A stretch of DNA of 64,000 nt from Burkholderiaceae bacterium (GTDB lineage Bacteria; Pseudomonadota; Gammaproteobacteria; Burkholderiales; Burkholderiaceae_D), in contig JARLJG010000070.1 in NCBI GenBank assembly GCA_031291325.1, positions 22,330 through 86,329 of the forward strand, read 5' to 3'. The position numbers were made by a program, and so were the translations under genes. Positions 35,950 to 44,739 of the stretch are shown piece by piece. The notes under the pieces were generated by a model. The model was given only the letters and a program-made list of their open reading frames with translations, made no database searches and was not told where the DNA came from. Numbering within the stretch: position 1 is the first letter of the stretch; every line of letters begins with the position of its first letter.

Positions 35950-36477
35950 ATGAGACGCTTTTTACTGCCGCTCGGCCTTTTTCTGATTCTGGTGGGATTC
36001 CTGGCGGTCGGACTGCACAAGGATCCGCGTGAAGTGCCGTCGCCGCTGATCGACAAGCCGGTGCCGAATTTCAACCTGACGCAGTTGGCGGAACCGGACA
36101 AGATGTTTACGCCGAAAGACATGGAGGGCAAGGTCTGGCTGCTCAACGTGTGGGCGTCGTGGTGCGTCACTTGCCGCGAAGAACACCCTTACCTGGTTGA
36201 ATTCTCGAAGACCGGCGTCGTGCCTATTTTGGGTCTCGACTACAAGGATGGACGCAAGGAAGGCACGGAAACGCTCAAGCAACTCGGTAATCCCTACCAG
36301 TTGTCCGCTTTCGACGCGGATGGCCGGGTCGGCATCGATTTTGGCGTGTACGCCGTGCCGGAAACCTTTCTTATCGATAAGCATGGCGTGATTCGCTTCA
36401 AGCAAATCGGCGCCGTGACGCCGGAAGTCATCAACGAAAAATTGCTGCCCCTGATCAAAGAGTTGAATCGTGCATAG
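35950..36477 (+). CDS. ccmG: Thiol:disulfide oxidoreductase CcmG/DsbE
   Basis: A 175-residue thioredoxin-fold protein anchored by an N-terminal helix (4-22). The active site is WCVTC (Cys72 and Cys75), and the cis-proline region is VYAVPETFLID. It reduces the apocytochrome c haem-binding cysteines in the periplasm. The ccmH start lies inside its last codons. Confidence 0.94.
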   Translation: MRRFLLPLGLFLILVGFLAVGLHKDPREVPSPLIDKPVPNFNLTQLAEPDKMFTPKDMEGKVWLLNVWASWCVTCREEHPYLVEFSKTGVVPILGLDYKDGRKEGTETLKQLGNPYQLSAFDADGRVGIDFGVYAVPETFLIDKHGVIRFKQIGAVTPEVINEKLLPLIKELNRA

Positions 36478-36949
36478 AACTTTATTGAAATTCATCTGGA
36501 TTTTAGTGCTGGCGCTGCCACTGGTATCGCATGCCGGCGAGGCGGCGCCCGCGTCGCAAAATCCCGAACTGGAAAAGCGGGTTACCGCATTGACTCTTGA
36601 GTTGCGCTGCCTGCAATGCCAAAACCAGACCATCGCCGATTCGCACGCCGATCTGGCGATCGATCTCAAGAATCAAGTGCGCGAAATGATGGTGCAGGGC
36701 AAATCCGACCAGGAAATTGTCGACTTCATGGTGCAGCGCTACGGCGATTTCGTGCGCTTTCGTCCGCCGGTCAAGAGCACCACCTGGTTGCTGTGGTTCG
36801 GACCAATCTTGCTGATGGCAGGCGGGCTGGGCTTCCTGGGGTGGAAGTTATCGCAGCGCGAATCCGCCCCGCAAACCTTGCCCGACGCCGACCTGCAACG
36901 CGCCGCCGATTTGCTCGGCGCTTCCTCTGAAACGAAAGAATCGACATGA
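36470..36949 (+). CDS. ccmH: Cytochrome c maturation protein CcmH
   Basis: A 159-residue protein with a signal peptide (about 1-21), the redox motif LRCLQCQN (Cys47, Cys50) and a C-terminal membrane helix. It is the short CcmH (CcmL) form, with the TPR part supplied separately by CcmI. The start is GTG, overlapping ccmG by eight bases. Confidence 0.94.
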   Translation: MHRTLLKFIWILVLALPLVSHAGEAAPASQNPELEKRVTALTLELRCLQCQNQTIADSHADLAIDLKNQVREMMVQGKSDQEIVDFMVQRYGDFVRFRPPVKSTTWLLWFGPILLMAGGLGFLGWKLSQRESAPQTLPDADLQRAADLLGASSETKEST

Positions 36950-38214
36950 CCGCATTTTTGATCGCGGCGGCGCTGATGCTGGCGACCGCATTGTTTTTTA
37001 TTTTGCCGACGCTGTTGCGCAAGCAATCCGCGAGCACCGTTCACGTGCAGCGCGATGCGCTCAATCTTGAAGTGCTGCGCGACCAGTTGCGCGAACTGAA
37101 CGCCGATCGCGAAGCAGGCGTGATCGACGCAGCAGGCTACGAAAATTCGCGCCGCGAATTGGAGCAGCGCGTCGCCGAAGACGTGCGCCCCGGCACGCAG
37201 ACGATCGTGGCGCAAACGGGAAAACCGTGGACTGCAATCGGGCTGGCGATACTGGTGCCGGTGGTCGCCGCAGCGCTGTATTTCACGCTGGGAAACCGCG
37301 ACGGCCTCGATCCAAGCAAGGTTGTCGCCGCCAGTTCTGCGGAGAACATCACACCCGAGCAAATCAACGGCATGGTCGAAAAACTGGCGCGCCGCTTGAA
37401 GGATACGCCCGACGATATCGAAGGCTGGACCATGATGGCGCGCTCTTATGCCGCATTGGGCCGCTTCAAGGAGTCTGCCGACGCCTATGCGCATTTGACC
37501 AAACTGCTGCCGCAAGACGCGGATATGCTGGCCGACTACGCCGATGCCCTGGCAATGGCGAACAACAGGACCATGCAGGGCGAACCGGAAAAGGCGATCC
37601 TGCGGGCGCTGCAACTGGATCCGAAAAATATCAAGGCGCTGGCCCTGTCGGCAGTCGCCGATTCCGAGCGCCACGACTATACCGGCGCAGTGGCGCAATG
37701 GCGCAAGATCATGGCCTTGGCACCGCCCGACTCGGATCTGGCACGCTCGGTTGGCAGCAACATCAACGAAGCCCTGGCGCTGGCCGGTACTCCTGCCGCC
37801 AACGGTGCAACGGGCACGAGTGGCGCGTCGGATACTGCCAAAGCGAATGCGGCGCCACCTGCGGCCGCTGGTGCGCAAGTGTCGGGTAGCGTCGAACTCG
37901 ACCCCGCCTTGCGGTCGCAGGTCAGCGATACGGATACGGTATTTATCTTTGCGCGGGCCGTCGACGGCCCGCGCTTCCCGCTGGCGGTGTTGCGCAAACA
38001 AGTCAAGGATTTGCCGACCACATTCACGCTGGACGATAGCATGGCCATGATGCCGAATGCCAAATTGTCGGATTTCCCGCAGGTGATGGTAGGCGCGCGC
38101 ATTTCGAAATCGGGGAGCGCAACCCCCGGAGTCGGCGACCTGGAAGGAATCACCGAGCCGCTCAAGCCGGGTGCGAAGAATGTGAAGATCAGGATCAATT
38201 CGCAGCACAAATGA
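36946..38214 (+). CDS. ccmI: Cytochrome c maturation TPR protein CcmI
   Basis: A 422-residue protein with an N-terminal membrane helix, a heptad-rich loop (LEVLRDQLRELNADREAG), a second helix near 90-110, periplasmic TPR units (about 130-290) and a C-terminal domain. CcmI holds apocytochrome c for the lyase. The overlap with ccmH is four bases. It closes the operon before a strong hairpin. Confidence 0.92.
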   Translation: MTAFLIAAALMLATALFFILPTLLRKQSASTVHVQRDALNLEVLRDQLRELNADREAGVIDAAGYENSRRELEQRVAEDVRPGTQTIVAQTGKPWTAIGLAILVPVVAAALYFTLGNRDGLDPSKVVAASSAENITPEQINGMVEKLARRLKDTPDDIEGWTMMARSYAALGRFKESADAYAHLTKLLPQDADMLADYADALAMANNRTMQGEPEKAILRALQLDPKNIKALALSAVADSERHDYTGAVAQWRKIMALAPPDSDLARSVGSNINEALALAGTPAANGATGTSGASDTAKANAAPPAAAGAQVSGSVELDPALRSQVSDTDTVFIFARAVDGPRFPLAVLRKQVKDLPTTFTLDDSMAMMPNAKLSDFPQVMVGARISKSGSATPGVGDLEGITEPLKPGAKNVKIRINSQHK

Positions 38215-38220
38215 CGTCAA

Positions 38221-38246
38221 GCGGCGACCGCTGTAGCGGTCGCCGC
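38221..38246. terminator. Hairpin after ccmI
   Basis: GCGGCGACCGC and GCGGTCGCCGC form a perfect 11-pair stem with a TGTA loop, six bases after the ccmI stop and before the convergent gene at 38268. The following bases are only partly T-rich. Confidence 0.6.
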
Positions 38247-38267
38247 GTTATTCTAAGGGTTACTTTT

Positions 38268-38870
38268 TCAGGCAGTCGCCGGCTGCGGTTCGCGTATGAA
38301 GCCGAAATGCGTGGCGATGTCCTTGCTGGCGATACGCTGAACCGGCACCCGCCTGCTGGCGGTGACTATCGTCAGGCGGCCCTGGTCGTTCGGGTCGACC
38401 AGCCACTCCAGCAATCGCTCGTCGCCAACCGGTTCCCCGTTCATGCGGAACAAGTTCAGGAACTCGGCCATGTCGCGGTCGTCGACTTGCGCAACCTTTT
38501 CGTTGGCCACCAAAATCAATTGACCTTCTTCGGTGATCCAGGCGCTGTCGAGCAAGGATATCGGTTCGCCCGTATGCAAGACGAAACCCTGGGCCGGGTC
38601 GGTGTGCGCGACGTAGGGGGTCGATGACAGGTTGACGTAGACCCGTTGTGGGCCGTTTTGAAAGAACCAGCAACCGCGCTTGTCATGCGCGTAATTGCGC
38701 GCGATAAATGCCCGCATTGCCGGATTCTGGATTTTGTCGCCCAACAAACCCGTTTGCTGGACGCGTTCATTGCGCATACGCCAGGCGCCGCGTCCATCCA
38801 ATGCCAGCCAGCCATAACAATACGGCACGTCCGGCCATTTGTTCATTGCTTGCTTGACAATATCATCCAT
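38268..38870 (-). CDS. Conserved hypothetical protein, 200 residues
   Basis: A soluble protein beginning MDDIVKQAMNKWPDVPYCYGWLALDGRG. I believe it belongs to a DUF family confined to betaproteobacteria but cannot name it with confidence. The sequence is rich in Trp and Asp, has the motif KRGCWFFQNGPQRVYV, and no membrane or catalytic pattern I recognise. It is convergent with ccmI across a strong hairpin; a link with cytochrome maturation is not implied. Confidence 0.75.
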   Translation of the reverse strand: MDDIVKQAMNKWPDVPYCYGWLALDGRGAWRMRNERVQQTGLLGDKIQNPAMRAFIARNYAHDKRGCWFFQNGPQRVYVNLSSTPYVAHTDPAQGFVLHTGEPISLLDSAWITEEGQLILVANEKVAQVDDRDMAEFLNLFRMNGEPVGDERLLEWLVDPNDQGRLTIVTASRRVPVQRIASKDIATHFGFIREPQPATA

Positions 38871-39334
38871 TATTTGAACCTGTGTTTATCCGTCCGACCG
38901 CAACCTCGATTCTGCCCTAGTCATGGCAAATATCAAAGGACAATCCTATGTGGCAATATGCTGCAAAGCCGGCGCAAGGTCGGTGCAGTGACCAATTCCC
39001 CGAAGTCCAGCCGAATTTCGCCGTACTGCCATGTCGCCATTTCCCACCCATAAGACATGGCTTCCGCAATATATTTGTCGTATTGTTACAGATCAATCGA
39101 ACCGGGTGCAATTCCATGTTAGATTGGCAAAACTTGCCAGCTGAAAATTCGAGAATTTGACAATGCGATGCAAACATGACGTGATCGGTTACCGTTTTGC
39201 GCGATGCTGCGTTCAGGCGTTTTCGTGACCGTGGCGCCCGCATACCAGGTTTTTGCGACAAAGTACGTTAAATGAACCCTCATAATATAATCAGCTAAAG
39301 CATGACTTTATCCATTGTCGGGGGGAGTGTGTCG
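38871..39334. other. Intergenic region upstream of the REC-EAL gene
   Basis: About 460 bases. TATAAT occurs at 39286-39291 without a well-spaced -35, and a weak FNR-like sequence (TTGTT-ACAG-ATCAA) at 39083-39096. No gene is recognisable. Confidence 0.4.
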
Positions 39335-41563
39335 GTGAACATGATCGAACGAAGCGGCGATGACATGATGTTCAATGACGAGCCTGTCGGTGAGCCAAAA
39401 TCGGTTCCGAGGAGGGTGTGGCGGGTTGCGATCGTCGACGACGATCAAGACGTGCACCAGGCTACCAAATTTGCGATGCTCGATGTCGTCATACTCGATC
39501 GCTGCATCGAATTCTTGCACGCGTATTCGAACCAGGAAGCGCGTTTGCTGTTTTCCAAGCATGACGATATTGCGGTTGTGCTGCTGGACGTGGTGATGGA
39601 AACCGAGAATGCCGGGCTGGAGCTGGTCGGGCATATCCGCGACACCCTGAAATGGCGCGACACGCGGATCATTTTGCGCACCGGGCAACCTGGATACGCG
39701 CCCGAAGAGGACGCCATTCGCGACTACGACATCAACGATTACAAGACCAAGAGCGAACTCACGCGCAAGAAATTGTTGACGACCTTGACCGCGTCGATCC
39801 GCTCCTATGAGTTGATCAGGACCATCGACGCCAGCCGGCGCGGCTTGCGTCAAATCATTACTTCCGGCGCCTCGTTTGCGGTCGAGCACGGCGTGCAGAC
39901 CTTTGCTTCCGGCGTCATTACGCAACTCGCGGCCTTGTGCGGCGTGCCTTCCGAAGGCTTGATTTGCGCGCAGGCGGACAGCCCCACGGCCGACGGCAAG
40001 GCCGCCAATTTCAGCGTGATCGCGTCGGCAGGACACTATAGCAACCTGATGAATTCCTCGATCGATCAAATCGCTGACCAACGAATCCGCGATTCGCTCA
40101 AGCACGTCTTGGTTAGCCGCGCTTCGTTGATCGAAGACAATGCGATGACCCTGTATTTTTCGGGGCACGGCAATCGTCCGATGGCGGCGTTTGTCGATTT
40201 GCCGCACCAATTGTCGGAGATCGACCACCAATTGCTGGAAGTGTTTTGCGCGAATTTCGGCGTCTGCCTGGACAATTTGTCGCTGGTCACGCAATTGCAG
40301 AGCCATGCCTATCGCGATCAATTCCTCATGCTGCCGAATCGCCTGAAATTCATTGGCGAGATCGACGCCGCGATCGCACGCAATGAACAAAACCGTCTGG
40401 TCGTGCTGCTCGATATCGACGATTTTGCCGAGACCAACGATGTGCTTGGACACGTCTATGGCGACCTGCTGTTGAAGGCGGTTGCGCTGCGTCTTCAAGA
40501 TCACTACGGGAGCGACGTGTTCCTGGCAAGGGTCTCCGGCGACGCTTTCGGTTTGCTTGGGGATTCAAGCGTGCTGGATCCGGAAGCGGTTCGCCTTTTG
40601 TTCATGGAGCCGTTCGAGATCGAATCGACCGCGCACATGGTCGTGGTGTCGATGGGCGTGGTGGCGCTCGACGGTTTCGAGTCGAACGGCGCCGACGTTT
40701 TGAAGAATGCCAGCATCGCCCTCAAGCGCACCAAGGTTCACCAACGCGGCTACCATACCGTCTTTACGCGCGAGATGGGCATGCAAATTCGCGAGCGCGC
40801 CAAGCTGACGCAGCATTTGCACAAGGCATTCGATAGCGAACGCCTGTTCCTGGCATATCAACCGCAAATCGAATTAAGCGGCGGCAAATTCATCGGTTTG
40901 GAAGCCTTGGTCCGCTGGCGCAATGAAGACGGCAAGATGATTCCGCCGATGGACTTCATCCCGCTGGCCGAACATTCCGGGTTGATCGTCGCGATGGGAA
41001 CCTGGATTCTGCGCACCGCCTGTTTTACGATGAAAAAATTGAAGCAGGCAGGCACCGCGCCGGAGCGGATTGCGGTAAACGTGTCGATGATGCAGTTTCG
41101 CCAGCCCGACTTCATTGCCGTGGTCGAAACGGCGCTGCAAGATAGCGGACTGTCGCCGCATGACCTGGAATTGGAAATAACCGAATCCATGACCATGCTG
41201 GGCACGGCGTCGATCCAGGAATCGTTGGCATGCCTCAAGCAACTTGGCATACAGATCGCTATAGACGATTTCGGCACCGGCTTTTCGTCGTTGAGTTACC
41301 TGGATAAGCTGCCGGTGGACCGCTTGAAAATCGACCGCGCATTCGTCAACCAGATCGATACTCCCGAGGGGCCACGCATTGCGGAATTGATTACCCAACT
41401 CGGCAAAAAACTTGGATTGAAAGTGGTTGCCGAAGGAATCGAATCGCGAACCCACTGGGATGCGCTGCTGGAGATGGGGTGCACGGAAGGGCAGGGCTTC
41501 TACATTGCGCATCCGATGAGCGATGCAGAATTGACCGCCTGGATCGCCAATCGGAACCAGTAG
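39335..41563 (+). CDS. Response regulator with DUF3369, degenerate GGDEF and EAL domains
   Basis: A 742-residue cytoplasmic protein. The receiver has VDDDQDVH and Asp85 (LLDVVMETENAG). A DUF3369 domain follows (about 165-310), then a GGDEF domain whose signature is SGDAF and so cannot make c-di-GMP, and an intact EAL domain: EAL at 523-525, NVSMMQF, ELEITES, IDDFGTGFSS, LKIDRAF, AEGIE and GQGF. It should degrade c-di-GMP under phosphorylation control. GTG at 39335 follows GGGGGAG at 8 bases and is preferred to the ATG at 39302; ATG 39341 is also possible. Confidence 0.9.
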   Translation: MNMIERSGDDMMFNDEPVGEPKSVPRRVWRVAIVDDDQDVHQATKFAMLDVVILDRCIEFLHAYSNQEARLLFSKHDDIAVVLLDVVMETENAGLELVGHIRDTLKWRDTRIILRTGQPGYAPEEDAIRDYDINDYKTKSELTRKKLLTTLTASIRSYELIRTIDASRRGLRQIITSGASFAVEHGVQTFASGVITQLAALCGVPSEGLICAQADSPTADGKAANFSVIASAGHYSNLMNSSIDQIADQRIRDSLKHVLVSRASLIEDNAMTLYFSGHGNRPMAAFVDLPHQLSEIDHQLLEVFCANFGVCLDNLSLVTQLQSHAYRDQFLMLPNRLKFIGEIDAAIARNEQNRLVVLLDIDDFAETNDVLGHVYGDLLLKAVALRLQDHYGSDVFLARVSGDAFGLLGDSSVLDPEAVRLLFMEPFEIESTAHMVVVSMGVVALDGFESNGADVLKNASIALKRTKVHQRGYHTVFTREMGMQIRERAKLTQHLHKAFDSERLFLAYQPQIELSGGKFIGLEALVRWRNEDGKMIPPMDFIPLAEHSGLIVAMGTWILRTACFTMKKLKQAGTAPERIAVNVSMMQFRQPDFIAVVETALQDSGLSPHDLELEITESMTMLGTASIQESLACLKQLGIQIAIDDFGTGFSSLSYLDKLPVDRLKIDRAFVNQIDTPEGPRIAELITQLGKKLGLKVVAEGIESRTHWDALLEMGCTEGQGFYIAHPMSDAELTAWIANRNQ

Positions 41564-41577
41564 TTATCGTAACGTAG

Positions 41578-42873
41578 TTATGCGCCGGGATTGTCCGACT
41601 GGAGCGACAACGCTTGTGCAGCAGGCAGGTCGGGCGTTGCAATCGCCAGCGTGCGCAGACGCAGCGATACAAATAACGAAGCCAGCAGACAAGCGGTCAA
41701 TACCAGGACCACGCCGTTCCAACCCGCATGTCCCCACATGATGCCGGCGGCGGAACTGACCAGCGCGGATCCCAGATAATAACTGAGCAGATACAGCGCG
41801 GAGGCCAACGCCTGCGGCGCCTTGGCGCGACGGCCCACCCAACTGCTGGCAATCGAATGGCTGCCGAAGAAGCCGAACGTGAAACAGGCGATGCCGACGA
41901 CGATCAAGGCGAGGGTGTTCGCCAGGGTCAACAGCAAGCCAGCCAGCATGACCGACATCACCAGCCAGAGCACACGGCGGCGGCCGAATTTATCGCCCAG
42001 CTTGCCAACCCAGACCGAACTGAACATGCCGATCACGTACAAGGAAAAGATGGCCGAAATCGCGCTTTGACGCAATCCGAAGTGCGCGTCCAGCAGGCGG
42101 AAGCTCATATAGTTATACAGACTGACAAAGCTGCCAAGCAACAGGAAGCCGAGCAGAAACAGCCATCGCAAGCCCTGATCGCGAAAATGCCCGCGCAGCC
42201 CCGCCGCGATGGTGGCGGCGTCGAAGCGGGATTTGTGGAAATGATGGGATCTCGGCAAGCTGCGCCAGAACTCGATGCCCGACAACAAGCCAGCCACGCC
42301 GATGATCGCAATAGCGACGCGCCAGGAAAACACATCGGTCAACTGTGAAGAACAGACCCGCCCGAGCATGCCGCCCAACGCGCTGCCGCTGATGTACAGG
42401 CCCATCGAGTAGCCGAGCGAAGTCGGTTCGATTTCCTCGCTGAGATAAGCCATCGCCACCGCCGGCAAGCCGGCCAGCACCACGCCCAAGATGCCGCGCA
42501 TGACCAGAAGTTGCAGGTAATTTTGCGCAAACGCGCACAGGATCGTCGCCACTGATGCCATGAGCAGCGCGCCGCACATCATCGGTTTGCGACCGATGCT
42601 GTCGGAGGCGATGCCGGCGACGAGCAGGAAGATCGCCAGCGCCGCAGTCGATATCGACAGGGACCAGCTGCTTTGCACCGCGCTCAGGCCAAATTCCCTG
42701 GCAAAGATCGGCATCAGCGGCTGCACACAATACAGCAATGAGAAGGTCGAAAAGCCGCCCAGGAACAAGGCGCGATTGGAGCGGCGGAATTCAGGCGTGC
42801 CGGCACGGATGCGCTCGGGTGACGCACTCAATGCGGAGGGTGGGCCGGAAAGGGTAAGGGCGATTCTCGACAT
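41578..42873 (-). CDS. MFS efflux transporter, YnfM-like
   Basis: A 431-residue protein with twelve membrane helices and MFS loop motifs: DSIGRKPMM after helix 2 and KLGDKFGRRRVLW after helix 8. It resembles YnfM-type drug or arabinose-efflux transporters. It is divergent from a LysR regulator across 103 bases, the usual arrangement for a regulator and its target. The substrate is unknown. Confidence 0.88.
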   Translation of the reverse strand: MSRIALTLSGPPSALSASPERIRAGTPEFRRSNRALFLGGFSTFSLLYCVQPLMPIFAREFGLSAVQSSWSLSISTAALAIFLLVAGIASDSIGRKPMMCGALLMASVATILCAFAQNYLQLLVMRGILGVVLAGLPAVAMAYLSEEIEPTSLGYSMGLYISGSALGGMLGRVCSSQLTDVFSWRVAIAIIGVAGLLSGIEFWRSLPRSHHFHKSRFDAATIAAGLRGHFRDQGLRWLFLLGFLLLGSFVSLYNYMSFRLLDAHFGLRQSAISAIFSLYVIGMFSSVWVGKLGDKFGRRRVLWLVMSVMLAGLLLTLANTLALIVVGIACFTFGFFGSHSIASSWVGRRAKAPQALASALYLLSYYLGSALVSSAAGIMWGHAGWNGVVLVLTACLLASLFVSLRLRTLAIATPDLPAAQALSLQSDNPGA

Positions 42874-42976
42874 ATCGACTCAAAGACCATGGGACAACGG
42901 TTCATCATAGGGTTGCCTTTTAATACTGTCCAATATATATTTAATCGGTTATATATACTTATAAACGATTAATGAT

Positions 42977-43909
42977 ATGGAATTGCGCCATTTGCGTTAC
43001 TTTATCGCAGTTGCCGAGGAGTTGCATTTCTCGCGCGCCGCAGTCCGATTGCATATCGGCCAGCCGCCGCTCAGTCAACAAATCCAGGCCTTGGAAAAGG
43101 AAGTCGGCGCGCAATTGCTGGAGCGCTCGAAGCGCTGGGTACGCTTGACCGAAGCCGGCAAATTTTTCCTCAACGATGCGCGCAAGATATTGGCGCTGTC
43201 GGAGCAGGCGGTGGCAACCGCGCGCCGCGCCAGCAGGGGCGAGGTGGGCGAGCTGCGCGTCGGTTTCACGTCGTCGATGCCGTTTACCGTCATTTTGCAG
43301 CGCGTGGTGAATCTTTACCGGCAACGCTATCCGCACGTCACCTTGTCGCTGCAAGAGATGCCGTCGGTGGGGCAGATCGAAGCGATCGGACAACGCGCAC
43401 TCGACCTGGGCTTTATCCGACCGCCGGAAGTGGAAATCCCCAACGGCGTGGGGGCGATCACTTTGCGGCACGACCCTTTGCTGCTGGTGCTGCCCAGCGA
43501 ACACCGGCTGGCGCGCAAAAATTCGGTCGCTCTAGCGGAATTGGCGGGGGAGGCGTTTGTCATGTACTCGCGCGATGTGGGAACCGGCTTGCATGCGCAA
43601 ATCCTGCGCTTGTGCCGCCGCGCCGGATTTGAAACGCATATCGCGCAAGAAGCGCGCGAAGCCTCCACCATCATCGGCCTGGTGGCAGCCGGCTGCGGCG
43701 TTTCCATCCTGCCCGAATCGTTTCAATGCATCCAAATGGACGGCGTCTGCTATCGCAGGATTAGTGACCCGGACGCCGTCACCGCTCTCATGCTGGCCAC
43801 CCGCAGCGGCGAATCGACGCCGCTGATCGATTCCTTCGTTCAATTGGCAGTCGAAGCGGGCGGTTTGCCCGTCGACTTGAAAAAATCGCTGGGCACCACG
43901 CCGAACTGA
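42977..43909 (+). CDS. LysR-family transcriptional regulator, CatR/BenM-like
   Basis: A 310-residue regulator with the winged helix-turn-helix MELRHLRYFIAVAEELHFSRAAVRLHIGQPPLSQQIQALE split at the start and a periplasmic-binding-like effector domain. The sequence ELRVGFTSSMPFTVILQRVV is typical of the BenM/CatM/AlsR group. It probably controls the divergent MFS gene. Its last 70 bases overlap the end of the convergent AraC-type gene. Confidence 0.92.
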   Translation: MELRHLRYFIAVAEELHFSRAAVRLHIGQPPLSQQIQALEKEVGAQLLERSKRWVRLTEAGKFFLNDARKILALSEQAVATARRASRGEVGELRVGFTSSMPFTVILQRVVNLYRQRYPHVTLSLQEMPSVGQIEAIGQRALDLGFIRPPEVEIPNGVGAITLRHDPLLLVLPSEHRLARKNSVALAELAGEAFVMYSRDVGTGLHAQILRLCRRAGFETHIAQEAREASTIIGLVAAGCGVSILPESFQCIQMDGVCYRRISDPDAVTALMLATRSGESTPLIDSFVQLAVEAGGLPVDLKKSLGTTPN

Positions 43910-44688
43910 CGTTTGAACATGGTGGCAAACGCGCTCGGACTGGCGTACCCCATATTCAGCGCGACATCGACCACTTTCGTGCCGCCCGCCAATTGTTCCA
44001 ACGCGCGCAGCAAGCGCGCCTGCTGCCGCCATTGGCCGAAGCTCATGCCCGTTTCGCGGGCGAACAGGCGCTGGATGGTTTTGACATCGATACGCAGGCG
44101 TGTCGACCAATCTTCCAGCGTCGATGCATCGTTCGGGGCGGCGCCGATCGCCTTGCAGATGGTCAGCAGGCGCGCATCGTTCGGCTGCGGCAAATGCAGT
44201 GGCAAGGTCGGCAACAACCTGACTTCGTCGAGCAGCAAACGCATCAGGCGACCGGCGCGCGAATCTTCCGTGTACGGTTGCGGGATATGGATTGCCTCCA
44301 GGATCAATTCGCGCAGCAACGGCGAAATGCCGACCGCTTTGCAACTGAGCGGCAAGCCAGTTATCGCGTCGTGGCGGATGTATACGGTGCGCATGTGGAC
44401 CTCGCCGACCATCCGTACCCAGTGTGTGGTTTCAGGCGGCATCCAGATGCCGCGTGTCGGCGGAACGATCCATTGCCCGATTGCGGTCGATACGACCATG
44501 ACGCCGCGCACCGCGTGTATGAGCTGACCGCTCGGATGCCTATGCTGCGCAGTGCAGAAATCGGCGTCATAATCGACTGCCTTGCCGGTTACCGGCATCG
44601 CGCTGCGATCATGGGAATCAAATGGAGGGATAATCTTGTTCATGTCTTTTTTGCGAAGATTGTTGTCCAAATGCAGAAGGACAGGCAT
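43840..44688 (-). CDS. AraC-family regulator with cupin N-terminus
   Basis: A 282-residue regulator: an AraC-type cupin domain (HPSGQLIHAVRGVMVV, PPTRGIWMPPETTHWVRM) and a C-terminal pair of helix-turn-helix motifs (MSFGQWRQQARLLRALEQLAGG, VVDVALNMGYASPSAFATMFKRQFG). The layout matches regulators found beside efflux genes such as NimR. It lies divergent from fsr, its likely target. The start may be 44688 or the Met at 44643. It overlaps the LysR gene tail by 70 bases. Confidence 0.9.
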   Translation of the reverse strand: MPVLLHLDNNLRKKDMNKIIPPFDSHDRSAMPVTGKAVDYDADFCTAQHRHPSGQLIHAVRGVMVVSTAIGQWIVPPTRGIWMPPETTHWVRMVGEVHMRTVYIRHDAITGLPLSCKAVGISPLLRELILEAIHIPQPYTEDSRAGRLMRLLLDEVRLLPTLPLHLPQPNDARLLTICKAIGAAPNDASTLEDWSTRLRIDVKTIQRLFARETGMSFGQWRQQARLLRALEQLAGGTKVVDVALNMGYASPSAFATMFKRQFGVVPSDFFKSTGKPPASTAN

Positions 44689-44739
44689 TTATTTTACCGT
44701 TAAGATGCCACTTCGTTAGCCGATTTATGCGAGAACACC

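Noticed and set aside
39083..39096. An FNR-like sequence upstream of the REC-EAL gene
   Set aside because: The left half-site is TTGTT, and it is over 230 bases from the start with no suitable -10 box nearby.
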